64,000 nt of DNA from Sphingobacterium phlebotomi. GTDB taxonomy: Bacteria; Bacteroidota; Bacteroidia; Sphingobacteriales; Sphingobacteriaceae. The stretch covers positions 1-64,000 of the forward strand of contig NZ_VTAV01000019.1 in NCBI RefSeq assembly GCF_008180195.1, written 5' to 3'. Each line of letters opens with the position of its first letter. Position 1 is the stretch's first letter. A model generated the notes under the pieces. It did not search any database and had not been told where the DNA came from. It was given only the letters and a program-made list of their open reading frames with translations. The position numbers and the translations under genes were made by a program. This document shows, in pieces, positions 25,702-36,500 of the stretch.

Positions 25702-27504
25702 GTGAAAAAATCTGTAGAAGGAAAGCTATTTAAAAAATTCACATCGCGGTACATCATCGCCTTGTCCATCATTGCATTCCTGACAATGGCGAGCCAATGG
25801 CGGATACAGCAACACCTGAGTCGCTCTTTAGACGATTCGCATGTAATCAATTTCACGGCACGTTTGCGCACCCACAGTCAAACACTTAGTAAGACGGCCC
25901 TTATGCTGCAAAATGGTTACGATTACGAAAATAGTAAGAAAGAATTTCTAAATACGCTCCGCCAGTGGGAGAAAGTACAAAAAAGCCTGGAAGATGGAAA
26001 TAAATTTCTCGAATTGCCCACTTACAATTTAGGGGAAATAAAAGAGCTTTTTGAACTGGTCAGTCATCCACGTAATGAAATGATGCTGGCAGCAGAACAT
26101 ATAATCGCTATTATTGATACAACTACTTCGGCAAATCCTACCCTTTTGCGGCCATATGTAGAAACTATACTGAACAATGAACAATCCTATCTACTGGGAA
26201 TGGATTTAATTGTATTTGAATATGATCGATTTGCCAGAGAGCGAATCAGCCGGCTGAAAGACACCGATTATATCATGTGTGGCATACTCCTCCTGACAAT
26301 CACGTTAGAGGTATTATTTATTTTTTATCCGTTGTCCATATACATTAGACGTGTTGTCATCGGATTGGTAAAATCGGAAAAGCGTTCCACACAACTTTCC
26401 GAAAAACTGCAGGAGGCTCATGTCGCCATGGAACATTCCTACAATGAAATCCGCGAAATAAATTTTGCATTAGATAAAGCTACCTATCTTGTTAAGATTG
26501 ATCCAGAAGGTAAGATCCTCTATGCGAATGAAAAGTATGGCCACGTTACGCGGTATACGATGTCTCAACTGCGTGACAAATTCATATTTTACAATAACAC
26601 GACCGCGAGCGAATGTATCATTTACGAACATATACGCCATCCAAAAAAACGTTTCGAGGTGTGGCAGGACGAAATCTTTGATTATGCATCTGATGGAAGT
26701 GGATTCTGGCTAGATGTGACCTTAATTCCTGTCTTCGATAAAATGGGGAGCCTATATCAATACTTGGTCATTGCGAACGATATTACGAAACGAAAGAACG
26801 CAGAACGTGAGAATAGGTTACTCATTGAAGAAAAGCTCAAACGCGAGACGCAGGATAAACATATACGTTCGTTTGCCATTATTAACGGACAAGAGAAGGA
26901 GCGCAAGCGTATAGCCACTGAAATACATGACGGTATTGGACAAATGCTGACCAGCCTCCGTATGAAGTTGGAACAGATCGCTGATGAAAATAGTGATAAA
27001 AGTGCCGATATGCTTGCCGTTAACTCCATGCTTCATAAACTGATTATCGAAACTCGCCGAATATGTGCAGACCTATTACCAAGTGTCCTGGAAGATTTCG
27101 GCCTGCTATCTGCAATCGAGGATCTTATTAAGACGTGTAAGGATGCAGATCGTTCCATTTCTTTTGTGCTGGACAGCAATATTGGACAGAAGGTACTCTC
27201 GCCGGAACTTGAAGTTACGTTATACCGTATTATGCAAGAAAGCCTAAATAATATTATCAAGCACGCAGAGGCTACTTTAGTGGAAATATATGTGGATACT
27301 TCGCAAGATTTTCTTAATTTAATCGTCAAAGACAATGGCAGCGGCTTTTATTTTGAAGAGAACCACTTATATGACCCTAACAGAACGCGTAAGATGAACG
27401 GCTTAAAAGGCATGAAAGAACGCGCTGAACTATTGGGCGGTATATTCACGCTCGATACAGAGCCCGGGAAAGGAACAACTGTTGTACTAGAAATACCATG
27501 TTAA
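25702..27504 (+). CDS. NarX-like sensor histidine kinase with PAS domain
   Basis: This 600-residue protein is read from a GTG start at 25702. Domains in order: transmembrane helix (about 17-33), a PilJ/NarX-type helical sensor (about 40-185, with the A-R-L-R-T-H-S-Q-T-L-S-K-T signature), second helix (about 190-212), coiled linker, PAS domain (about 255-370), HisKA_3 with E-R-K-R-I-A-T-E-I-H-D (phospho-acceptor His409) and HATPase (N-box S-L-N-N-I-I-K-H). NarX-type domains often sense nitrate or a similar small ligand. The position behind ureC suggests a nitrogen-related signal, which is inference. It is coupled to the regulator 2 bp downstream. Confidence 0.92.
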   Translation: MKKSVEGKLFKKFTSRYIIALSIIAFLTMASQWRIQQHLSRSLDDSHVINFTARLRTHSQTLSKTALMLQNGYDYENSKKEFLNTLRQWEKVQKSLEDGNKFLELPTYNLGEIKELFELVSHPRNEMMLAAEHIIAIIDTTTSANPTLLRPYVETILNNEQSYLLGMDLIVFEYDRFARERISRLKDTDYIMCGILLLTITLEVLFIFYPLSIYIRRVVIGLVKSEKRSTQLSEKLQEAHVAMEHSYNEIREINFALDKATYLVKIDPEGKILYANEKYGHVTRYTMSQLRDKFIFYNNTTASECIIYEHIRHPKKRFEVWQDEIFDYASDGSGFWLDVTLIPVFDKMGSLYQYLVIANDITKRKNAERENRLLIEEKLKRETQDKHIRSFAIINGQEKERKRIATEIHDGIGQMLTSLRMKLEQIADENSDKSADMLAVNSMLHKLIIETRRICADLLPSVLEDFGLLSAIEDLIKTCKDADRSISFVLDSNIGQKVLSPELEVTLYRIMQESLNNIIKHAEATLVEIYVDTSQDFLNLIVKDNGSGFYFEENHLYDPNRTRKMNGLKGMKERAELLGGIFTLDTEPGKGTTVVLEIPC

Positions 27505-27505
27505 C

Positions 27506-28174
27506 ATGAACACAGCGATTAAAGTTTTTTTGGTAGATGATCACGAAATATTCAGGAATGGATTGAAACAACTTATAGACCGTGAAGAAGATATGGAAGT
27601 GGTTGGTGAAGCCGCGGACGGCGAGACTGCACTGGAAGATTTGGTCACCATAATTCCGGATGTGATTATCATGGATATCCGAATGCCGGGAATTAATGGT
27701 ATTGAAACTGCAGAAGCCATATTACGGCTGCGTCCCAATAGTAAAATAATTTTCTTTAGTTTGTATGATAGTCCAGATTATGTAACGAGAGCTTTAGATA
27801 TGAAAGCCAGCGGATTTATATTAAAAGATACAAGCAATAAAATTTTCCTGAATGCCATCCGTTCCGTTTATGCCGGTCGGTTCTATTTCATTGGTGAAGT
27901 AACCGATATATTGGTAAAAAAATACCTCGACTCCCAAAAGAACACTAACGCTAACAAATTGGCTTCTACAGGTAGTATATCTCTTTCCAGGAGAGAACAC
28001 GAAATAGTAAAGATGATCCGTGATAATCTCAGCACAAAAGAAGTCGCTGAAATTTTGAATGTCAGTATACGTACTGTGGAAGCCCATAGACAAAACATAC
28101 TCCGCAAATTTCATACGAACAATATGGATGAAGTTTTACAGATTTTTGATTCAAACTCAAAGGAAATCATTTAA
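27506..28174 (+). CDS. NarL/FixJ family response regulator
   Basis: This 222-residue protein has a receiver domain with the acidic D-D-H motif near residue 11 and phospho-acceptor Asp57 (I-I-M-D-I-R-M-P-G). The C-terminal LuxR-type helix-turn-helix (about 150-215) contains L-S-R-R-E-H-E-I-V, L-S-T-K-E-V-A-E-I-L and S-I-R-T-V-E-A-H-R. It starts 2 bp after the kinase and surely forms a pair with it. Likely targets are the urea locus and itself, but no binding site can be assigned. It ends at the terminator shared with the thioredoxin gene. Confidence 0.95.
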   Translation: MNTAIKVFLVDDHEIFRNGLKQLIDREEDMEVVGEAADGETALEDLVTIIPDVIIMDIRMPGINGIETAEAILRLRPNSKIIFFSLYDSPDYVTRALDMKASGFILKDTSNKIFLNAIRSVYAGRFYFIGEVTDILVKKYLDSQKNTNANKLASTGSISLSRREHEIVKMIRDNLSTKEVAEILNVSIRTVEAHRQNILRKFHTNNMDEVLQIFDSNSKEII

Positions 28175-28175
28175 A

Positions 28176-28214
28176 AAGCCTCTGCGATTTTTACAGGGCA
28201 CAGAGGCTTTATTT
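28176..28214. terminator. Bidirectional intrinsic terminator (duplicated copy 2)
   Basis: A stem formed by AAGCCTCTG-like and CAGAGGCTT arms is followed by TTTATTT between the convergent NarL-type regulator and the TlpA-like gene. It is a close copy of the hairpin at 14335-14371, with the same loop core (TTTTACAGG), so hairpin and thioredoxin 3' end were duplicated together. Confidence 0.8.
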
Positions 28215-28217
28215 AAT

Positions 28218-29687
28218 TTACCCTTTATATGGCTTTTTTGCGGATTCGATCAGCTCGCGCATTTCCAACTTAATGTAGTCTACATTGGGAGTAGATCCAG
28301 TTAAGAAATAGCGGATATTGCCTTCCTTGTCAATAATAAATTTGGCCGGGATCCCTTGCACACCGTATTTGGCTGCCAAAACTTCTCCTGTTTCGGCATC
28401 TTTCTGATCGTCGTACAATACTTGAAACGGGTATTTGTTTTTCGCGATAAAATCGACTACGTTTTGCTTATATGCCTTATCGCGTTCCCAAGTATTAATG
28501 AATAAAAACTGTACATCATCATCGTTTTCATATAGAACTTGAGCCGCTTGCATACCAGGAAACGAACGGATACAAGGTTGGCACCAGGTTGCCCAGAAAT
28601 CCAACACCACCACTTTACCTTTCAGGCTTGCCAGAGAAACGGTTTCTCCTTTTAGATTCAACAATTCAAATGCCGGTGCTGGTTTATACGCTTCCATCTC
28701 CTTGATATGATCTCGAATTCCTTTGATGACTTCTCCATCCAATCGCGTGAAATACGCATCCACACCACTATCCGACCCGTTCAAGCCTGTATATAACGCC
28801 TTCATGTTCTCTTTATGGGTAAACTCTCCCTGCTTATAGAGTATCTCCAGTTGTTGTAATGCTTCCAACTTGCGACCAGCGGCTTCCAAGCCTTTAAAAT
28901 AAGTTACGCTAAAACGCGGTGCTTGTTCGGGTACTAATGCGATTGCTCTCTCAATAAGTTGTAACGCTTCCGTCTGCTTGCCTTGCGCATCGTATATTTC
29001 GGCTAATTGACTTACATAGCCCGGATAACCTACAGCTGCAAATCCCGCTTTGTTGTCCTTTTGTTCCTTCGGGAGATTGATATAATATTCCGCATCGTTA
29101 ATCGCAGTTTGAATCAGTGGCAATGCGGCAACGGTGTCTCCTTGTTGTAGGAGTTTGGTCGCAACGGGAATATAACCCTGTGCTCGCCAAAAGCGCTCGT
29201 TCATCTGGTCCAGATAATACAAGGCCTTCTCCTTATTTCCTTCATCAGCAAAAGACTTCGCCACACTTGCAATCACATAGTCATAGGCTACATTATCACT
29301 AGCTGTTTTATCTACAGGCCAATTTTTGATAAGGTGATTGTAGCTTTTTTCTTTTGCTTTTGCACCTTCCTGTTTATAGAAAACATCTTGAATATACACG
29401 CCACGTGCCGTCACGCTTTTTGGAAATTTCTTGGCAATTACCGATCGAAGCGAGTCTGCGCTGTCTTGATGCCCCAACCGGTAGAGAAAATTATTTGCAA
29501 ATTCCAGCTCGCTTTCACTTTTAGTTGTTTTTGCTATTTCCAATAGCTCCTGTGTCGCCGCGTCTTTTTGTTCTTTCGTACCAGATTGCGCTATTTTACC
29601 GTAGGCTTCTCTTTTTTCTTCCAGATTACTTTGTGCCCATGTCGCGCCCGCGATGAGCAACAAAGCACATGTTAATTGTAGTTTCAT
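28218..29687 (-). CDS. TlpA-like thioredoxin with N-terminal helical repeats
   Basis: This 489-residue exported protein has a signal peptide (cleaved near G-A-T-W-A-Q). A long helical region with TPR-like repeats follows (about residues 25-320), then a TlpA/AhpC-TSA-type thioredoxin domain with F-W-A-T-W-C-Q-P-C (Cys369, Cys372) and the cis-proline segment G-V-Q-G-I-P-A. It is probably a periplasmic disulfide reductase tethered to partner proteins through its repeats. It is the last gene of the SusC/SusD locus, 28 bp after the PKD-like lipoprotein gene. A degraded second copy of its 3' end is at 14375-14620. Confidence 0.9.
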   Translation of the reverse strand: MKLQLTCALLLIAGATWAQSNLEEKREAYGKIAQSGTKEQKDAATQELLEIAKTTKSESELEFANNFLYRLGHQDSADSLRSVIAKKFPKSVTARGVYIQDVFYKQEGAKAKEKSYNHLIKNWPVDKTASDNVAYDYVIASVAKSFADEGNKEKALYYLDQMNERFWRAQGYIPVATKLLQQGDTVAALPLIQTAINDAEYYINLPKEQKDNKAGFAAVGYPGYVSQLAEIYDAQGKQTEALQLIERAIALVPEQAPRFSVTYFKGLEAAGRKLEALQQLEILYKQGEFTHKENMKALYTGLNGSDSGVDAYFTRLDGEVIKGIRDHIKEMEAYKPAPAFELLNLKGETVSLASLKGKVVVLDFWATWCQPCIRSFPGMQAAQVLYENDDDVQFLFINTWERDKAYKQNVVDFIAKNKYPFQVLYDDQKDAETGEVLAAKYGVQGIPAKFIIDKEGNIRYFLTGSTPNVDYIKLEMRELIESAKKPYKG

Positions 29688-29715
29688 TTCTATATCGTTT
29701 TATGGTTTTCTTTTG

Positions 29716-31230
29716 TTAATTCACATTTTTATATACCATGTCCACTACACGGTCGAAGCCACCCTTTGCTGGCTCACCGGATTCTGCGATTGCACCTGTT
29801 GCGGAGATCGCGAAGTCATACAGTTTACTCTCTTGACCATCCCATGTCGCTACCAGCAACTGCCCACTTTCGTCATCGGCTGTTCTTATCATTCTGAATT
29901 TTACATTGATGATCTCTTCGTTAGCGGTAAAAGTATGAACCTGATTAGTCGTATTGGAATTAATCGCATACCGATACAGTGTGTTTTCATACCCATAGAA
30001 GATGTGCCCGGATAGGGTTGAAGATGCAATAGACGATGCTGAGGTTTCTAAAATATAAGGTGCGGTCATTATCCGTTTCGATTGCGTAATAATCGGATTA
30101 CCGTCAGTCGTCAACGAAGAAAACTGTAAAAGGTATGCCTGTGCACCTTCATACATAATGGCATTATGGGCATTCGAAGTATTGGATGATGCCATATATT
30201 TCATCGTTAACCCCACATCATTCATGTTAAAAATCGAGGTATTACTGGCATTTGTTGGAAATGTATTCAAATTTTCGCCAGTTACATTATAAAAACGCTT
30301 GTTTTTCTGATCATACATAATGTGTTGATATACCACGGGATGTGCTCTCCAATCATATTCACCAATGTTCGCGACAAAGGGAGCTATTTCATAATCATAC
30401 TCTAATTCGGGAGCTTGCATATACAGGCCAAACTTTTTAGCTCCAGGAAATCCTCCAACAAAATTGGTACAGAGAAGTTTCTCATTAATAATAACGCCTA
30501 GAGAAGTTCCTGACCATCCTATAAAAGACAGTTGGGTAACAGGTGGTGGTTGAAAAAACAGAAAATCGAAATCAGCTTTCTTTTGCATGGTAAGCACATC
30601 CAATTCCACAGCATCATTCTTCCCTGCTATATAAAATTTTCGAACAGGAAGAGGATCAATATCATCATTTACGGAACCACTACTCAGCCCTAGCATCAGT
30701 GGCTGGGTGATGAGATGATTAGGGTTTATAGAAGAATAAATTTGCCGGATCACATCCCCATCCGGTAAGAGCATCGAAAAATCCGCCTGTCCATTTCGAT
30801 CTTCCAATACCATCCAGCCTTCACTGTAAACATTCGTTATATTCAAATCGTAAAAATAGAAATCCGATACGCCCGTACGATTATCTGTCACTTTGAACGT
30901 CAGTTTATACGGTACTCCTACAATATAGTAACTGCCTCTGATTTCAGCTGTCAGTTCCTTTGCTGTCCCTAGAGTGTCGCGCATATTATTGTAACCCAAG
31001 GCACCAGTATTTGGCCAGGCAAACCAAAGGTAACTGTAGTCGCCATTCGAGTCATCAAAATGGGGAGTCAAACTTAGTATTTCTCCTTGCCGGATCTGGA
31101 TAACACCTTCTATATCGTCACTAATTTGAAAATCAAACGGTTCTTCGTAAGAGAAGTTATTGCTGTCTTTCGTACATGCTGCTATGATAAACAGAAGCAT
31201 CACATACATATATTTTCTCACTTGTTTCAT
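29716..31230 (-). CDS. PKD-like lipoprotein of the SusC/D locus
   Basis: This 504-residue lipoprotein has a signal peptide ending in F-I-I-A-A-C (Cys19). An Ig/PKD-like region follows (about 45-135, with G-D-Y-S-Y-L-W-F and L-T-F-K-V-T-D), then a long beta-rich part that may be a propeller. It matches the PKD-like proteins regularly found next to SusD and DUF4843 genes in Bacteroidota, presumed to be surface-exposed accessory binding proteins. The gene begins 3 bp after the DUF4843 gene, so both are in one operon. Confidence 0.8.
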   Translation of the reverse strand: MKQVRKYMYVMLLFIIAACTKDSNNFSYEEPFDFQISDDIEGVIQIRQGEILSLTPHFDDSNGDYSYLWFAWPNTGALGYNNMRDTLGTAKELTAEIRGSYYIVGVPYKLTFKVTDNRTGVSDFYFYDLNITNVYSEGWMVLEDRNGQADFSMLLPDGDVIRQIYSSINPNHLITQPLMLGLSSGSVNDDIDPLPVRKFYIAGKNDAVELDVLTMQKKADFDFLFFQPPPVTQLSFIGWSGTSLGVIINEKLLCTNFVGGFPGAKKFGLYMQAPELEYDYEIAPFVANIGEYDWRAHPVVYQHIMYDQKNKRFYNVTGENLNTFPTNASNTSIFNMNDVGLTMKYMASSNTSNAHNAIMYEGAQAYLLQFSSLTTDGNPIITQSKRIMTAPYILETSASSIASSTLSGHIFYGYENTLYRYAINSNTTNQVHTFTANEEIINVKFRMIRTADDESGQLLVATWDGQESKLYDFAISATGAIAESGEPAKGGFDRVVDMVYKNVN

Positions 31231-31233
31231 TGC

Positions 31234-31998
31234 TTAGTAAAATTTAACAGGATTACCATTTTCGTCAATTAAGTCTCCATTAGCTTGCTCATACTCATAA
31301 AGTGCATAGTACGCGGTCTGGATAATAAAATTCCGATCTTGCGGATATACTACGCCTGTCCAATCCGTAAAGTTTGCTACATTACTTATGAATCGAATCT
31401 TCACTTCAGAATATGCACCAAATACCGGCAACCAGGAACTATCCCAATTGGCGGGTTTGATTAACCGATCGGTAATCGTAAGCTTAAATTGTTGTCGCGT
31501 ATATTTATCCCGGTAAACGGGACCAGGCCCAATGTCATTATAACCCGCCAGCAAATCTTCCGAGTCAACAATACGCAGGTATGCTGTCACTAAAGAATCC
31601 TGAAGACCAGGTCTTCTATGCACGACAATGGGTACACTATTATCATATTGTCCTGCCGGAATAATAGATTGTAAAATCTCATAATGATAGCCAGCCTGCG
31701 CGTCACTTTTTTCCTCCGCTACAATATTTACCCGTCTGTCATAGTCTACAGCTAGTCCTGTAATTCGACAATGCACATAGAATGTATCCCTTATGACATC
31801 TTCTGTGCGGAACGCAAAAGAGTAGTCAAGAGAATCGGAACCTACCAAGGTTGGTCCATCAATCCGCATACCAAAGTATACCCTTGCCGCATCGTCAAAC
31901 AGTAGTCTTTCGTCTTTTGCACAACCTACCAGTACAAGTACGGCTATCAGGAAATACATGGCCCAGTTCGTATATTTTGTATTCATTATCATTATCAA
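31234..31998 (-). CDS. DUF4843 lipoprotein of the SusC/D locus
   Basis: This 254-residue lipoprotein has signal peptide L-V-L-V-G-C (lipidated Cys near residue 26) and a beta-rich body with D-D-A-A-R-V-Y-F-G, typical of the DUF4843 family that accompanies SusD proteins. Several Met codons near the start (positions 1, 3, 5) leave the exact start open. It overlaps the susD gene by 4 bp and precedes the PKD-like gene by 3 bp. It probably belongs to the surface complex formed by the SusC and SusD proteins. Confidence 0.85.
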   Translation of the reverse strand: MIMIMNTKYTNWAMYFLIAVLVLVGCAKDERLLFDDAARVYFGMRIDGPTLVGSDSLDYSFAFRTEDVIRDTFYVHCRITGLAVDYDRRVNIVAEEKSDAQAGYHYEILQSIIPAGQYDNSVPIVVHRRPGLQDSLVTAYLRIVDSEDLLAGYNDIGPGPVYRDKYTRQQFKLTITDRLIKPANWDSSWLPVFGAYSEVKIRFISNVANFTDWTGVVYPQDRNFIIQTAYYALYEYEQANGDLIDENGNPVKFY

Positions 31999-33506
31999 TT
32001 ATAATCAGGATTAAATTCTAGTTCGCCATCCGGAATAGGAAAGGTATATACAGACGCCATGTTGTTGTAAAACACGGTGTTCGGCAAAGACGTATATGCC
32101 AATCGTTTATAGAAATACCACAAATGCCCTTCAGCATAGTATTCTTTCCGATACTCTTTGAACAGTTCATTCCGAAATGCCGTTTCATCCGAAACGTTTT
32201 CATTGGTCAACATTGTGGAGATATTTCGTGCATCGCGAACAGCGTTGAGATATTCCAATGCTTCGCTCATGTTGGTGGAAGCCTCAGCAGCAATATAATA
32301 CATCTCTGGCAAACGGATTAAGGGTATTAGGCGTTGGTTGACATTACGCGCATGGTCTGAATAATACTTCTTCGTATAAACCGCACTGGTATTATGTTCG
32401 CTCCATCGGCTCGGCGAGGCGATTGTGGAGCGTATGTCGGATCCCAACCCTTCCCCGGCTGATTCATAAATACCATCCAATACGGGCTTGGTATTAAATA
32501 AATCGGATCCTTCTGGGTTTAGTGCTGTTGTCTTAAAAAAGTTATCCGCTACATTTCGCAAACCGGAATGGTATAACGAAAAAATATGCTCCTGTGTGAA
32601 AGAAATATTAGAAAGAGAGTCTCGTTCATCAAAAATCCGGTTGGCTGTAGGAATAAAACGAAACTGTCCCGAATCGATAACCTCGTCTGCATATTTCTTC
32701 GCGTTCACCTTATCTCCTATGTATAGGTACATTCTCGCTAAAAGTGCTTTAGCAGCCCAATAATTCATACGGTTTTGCCGAAACATGTCAAACAACCCGG
32801 ATGAAGTTGTTCCTTGATTGTCGATGATTTGGTCAATCTCTTGAAATCCGGATTGCAAGTCGATAGCTTCCTGTAAATCAGTCTCCATTCTATCAACCAC
32901 GTCTGTAAATGTTAACACATTACTGGGAGAAACGGTAAATTCAGTCACATAGGGGATGGTCTTTTTTCCTACAGTAGCTTCGCTATAGGCCGGCGCAAAC
33001 GATCGAAGCAGGTCAAAATGCAAAAACGCCCGTAAAGCCAACGCTTCTCCTTTAATCAACTTATAGTTGGCTTCTGTCAATTCCGCTGGTCGCGTATCCA
33101 AGCGCTTTAGTAAATAATTCAGTTGTGCGATGGAGTTGTATTGTTTAGACCATATATTTTCAATAATAGTTCTGGGACTATGCTGGTTGTTATTTGCCTG
33201 TGTATATGCATACGTCGCAGATAGCCTATAATAATCTGTTCCGGAAGATTTATTGCCATAAAGCTGTGCTAACACATCCACAAAGCGAAAACTCAACTCT
33301 GCACCATAGGTAGCTTCATCGGTCATGGATTGATAGGTGCCAATCAACACGTCTATATATCCCTGTTCGGTACTAAATTGCTCATCTTCGTCAAATTGGT
33401 TTGATGGACGTACATCCAGCCATTTATTGCAGGAAACCATTACCGTAACAGCAAAAGCAACGGTTATACTGCTGATTATTCTTTGTATTACTTTCTTATT
33501 CATCAT
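31995..33506 (-). CDS. SusD/RagB-like outer membrane lipoprotein
   Basis: This 503-residue surface lipoprotein has a signal peptide ending in V-M-V-S-C (Cys26). Family marks follow: N-K-W-L-D-V-R-P-S-N-Q at the N-terminus, helical TPR-like segments (A-L-R-A-F-L-H-F-D-L-L-R), and the C-terminal R-L-P-E-M-Y-Y-I-A-A-E-A with F-P-I-P-D-G-E at the end. SusD lids open and close over the SusC channel and bind the substrate. The substrate is not predictable: no glycosidase or peptidase gene follows within the operon. Confidence 0.93.
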   Translation of the reverse strand: MMNKKVIQRIISSITVAFAVTVMVSCNKWLDVRPSNQFDEDEQFSTEQGYIDVLIGTYQSMTDEATYGAELSFRFVDVLAQLYGNKSSGTDYYRLSATYAYTQANNNQHSPRTIIENIWSKQYNSIAQLNYLLKRLDTRPAELTEANYKLIKGEALALRAFLHFDLLRSFAPAYSEATVGKKTIPYVTEFTVSPSNVLTFTDVVDRMETDLQEAIDLQSGFQEIDQIIDNQGTTSSGLFDMFRQNRMNYWAAKALLARMYLYIGDKVNAKKYADEVIDSGQFRFIPTANRIFDERDSLSNISFTQEHIFSLYHSGLRNVADNFFKTTALNPEGSDLFNTKPVLDGIYESAGEGLGSDIRSTIASPSRWSEHNTSAVYTKKYYSDHARNVNQRLIPLIRLPEMYYIAAEASTNMSEALEYLNAVRDARNISTMLTNENVSDETAFRNELFKEYRKEYYAEGHLWYFYKRLAYTSLPNTVFYNNMASVYTFPIPDGELEFNPDYN

Positions 33507-33513
33507 ATAATTC

Positions 33514-36500
33514 TTAAAATGAAGTAGATACTTGTAATGTAAAAGTTCGTGAAAACGGATAGTCCAGTCCGCGTTCCCGCTGTATAGCGGACCATTGGTA
33601 TAACTCGTTGCTAAACAACGTAACCCGCGTGTTGGACAGGCTCAAACGTTTATTCAGCGCATCGCTAAACCGATAATAAACTGAAATACTCTCTAACGAT
33701 AAGAGATCATTACGCTGCACGAAACGAGAAGAGCTGCGTGTTGGTGTAGTAATTGTTCTACCTGAATAATCGATCAATCCTTTGAAAAACGTGATATCGC
33801 CTGGCTGCATCCATCGCTCTTCGGCCACTCTCCTATCTACATTATACATATTGACTTCGGCATTCTCCACCCGGTCTACCAATGTTTGGTTATAGGCATA
33901 CCCACCGATTCGGAATCGTAAGAACACGTTTGCACCAATCCCTTTATATTCGAAGTTCGTACCGAAAGTACCTTCCAATTTCGGACGACCATTGGCAATG
34001 ATTACTTGATCCCTCGGGTGGTATATATTAGTCAGCGTACCGTCCTGTTTTTCGAAAATTTCGTATCCGGTCGCCGGATCAATTCCACGCGACCGTACAG
34101 CCCATATCGCATTCGTGGATTGCCCCACGGCATAGCGTGTGATAGGAATTGACGAAAAGGTTGTATCTGCCCGGGCATTTAGGGCTTCCAACGTACTGGA
34201 TAGTTTCGTAATCTCATTGTCCACATGGAACAAATTGGCGAATACAGACCAATTGTTTCGATTCCCTGGCGAATTCATGATATTATAGCGCACATAAAGC
34301 TCATAGCCCTTTGTACGCATATCACCTATGTTCTCGGAATAACTGGTGAATCCGGACGATGGTGCCGTATTCACGTCGCCAATAGAACCTTGTGTAGTTT
34401 CGATGTAATAGTTACCGACGATATTTAATCTATTAAAGATATTAATGTCAAATCCAAAATTGTTCTTTTGAGTTTTCTGCCAGGAAAGATCGTCATTACC
34501 AAAGCCTAAAAGGTATGAACCTATCATACCTCTATAATCAGATCCATTGTAAAACCTCGAGGTTGTACGCGCTAAATACGAGGAAAAGTTTTGCGAACCC
34601 GTATAACCAAAGGAATAACGAAGCCTAAACATATCCAACCAATCGGTATCTTTCAGCCACGGTTCATTATGCACATTCCACCCAGCTCCGAGAGACCAAA
34701 AAGGCGCAATACGATTATTTGCACCGAACTGGGAAGAACCGTCTAAACGAAACGACATATCCGCTAAAAAACGATTGTCATAAGCATAGGATGCGTTGGC
34801 AAACCCACCCAATAAGCGCGTAAAATTCTCTTCTCCTGTTACACGGGAATCATCTCTAAATCCCAATCCTTGTGTAATATCATCCAATCGGGCATTGGGG
34901 AAGCCAATTACCGTATAAAGATTAGTATAGCTTCGCACCTGTTGTGCATTGAAGCCTAGCGTTCCGAACAGGAGGTGTTTATCTATTGCTTTATTAAAGT
35001 TTGCGCCTAGATTAACATCATAATTTATTCGCTTTCCATGCCCCTTATCGTAAGAACCTTTCTCAAAGGTAGGTGTATTGGCGAATGAGGTATGTTGTGC
35101 CGGTAAGAAACGGTCAGATTCGTCCCACTGGAACTGCAACGCCACACTACCCGTCAGACGTAGCCAAGGGTTCACCTGCCATTGTAAAGCGGTGTTATTC
35201 ATCAAATTCGTGTATCGTGTCTGATCTTTGACGCCGAGATCGGCATTATATAATGGATTGGTAGGTCGTACTGTGGGGTCGGTGGTATTTCCGTCCAAAT
35301 TATCATAATTATCAAAGTTGGTAAGCCGGTTACCTTCTCCATCGTAGACGGTCTCCAGAAAATATTTCAAGGAGCCGTCGTCGTTATATGGTGTCCAATA
35401 CGGATTTAACCTTGTATATTGCTGAAACGTACCGTAGGGTGAATTATTCCCAACATTACTTGTTATCGTGATTTCATTGCGAACATTCAAGCCATTTTTG
35501 CGATAGGACAAGTAGGCATTTCCCAATATATTTTGCCTATTCGACCCTTTCATCACGCCTTCCGTATTCAAATAAGTTCCTCCGATCCCGTACAAGATCA
35601 CATCATCTCCACCTTCTATGTACAGGTTGTGTTTATGTCCGACACCTACCTGCAAGGGCAAGGTTGTCCAGTCTGTATTTACACCTCTTTGTATTTCGGC
35701 AAGACGGTGGTTGTAATAATGTTCTAGCCGTTGTTCGGTACGCGTATCTCCCCAAAACAAATAAACACCCGTTTGTTCTTCGATGTTCAGCTTCTCTCTT
35801 GCATTCAACAAGTTATAATCCTTCAAGTCCACAGATTCCAACGACATGTTGCCGGTATAGGTTACCCGCAAATCTCCAGCCTCGGGCCGAATAGTTTCAA
35901 TAACCACGACACCATTCGCCGCCCTCGAGCCATAGATAGCCGTCGCTGTAGCATCTTTCAATAGATCAACGGACTTGATACGGGTAAGATCGAGGTCGTT
36001 GATACGGGTGAGAGAAACTTCAAAACCATCTAATATAAAAAGCGGTGTGTTTGGTGCCGTCTCATAATTAAACGGGCTGGTTGTCGCACCACCCGGATCC
36101 ACCAAGCTATTTCCACCACGAAGCGTGACCTCTGGTAAGGCATTAGGATTGGAACCTAAGTTAATATTCTCCGGCATCTGAAAAGACGGATCTAATGATT
36201 TAAGTGCTGTGAGCACATTATTTCCAGCCACTTGCTGTAATTCTTCTTGGTTAAAAGAGCGCACCGCTCCAGTATAGACCTCCTTTGGTCGCTCAAATAG
36301 ACCTGTTACGACCACATCTTCGATTAGCATAGCCTGGTCCGGCTCCAACATTACGGCCAGTGAGCTTCTATTTCCCACTCGAATTTCCTGCTTCTCATAT
36401 CCGATAAAGGAAAATACGAGGAAAGTTGTGTCACTCGGAACAGGCAAAGACCAGATACCATTCTCGTCCGTTGCTGTGCTGGAGACATTTCTAAGTTCTT

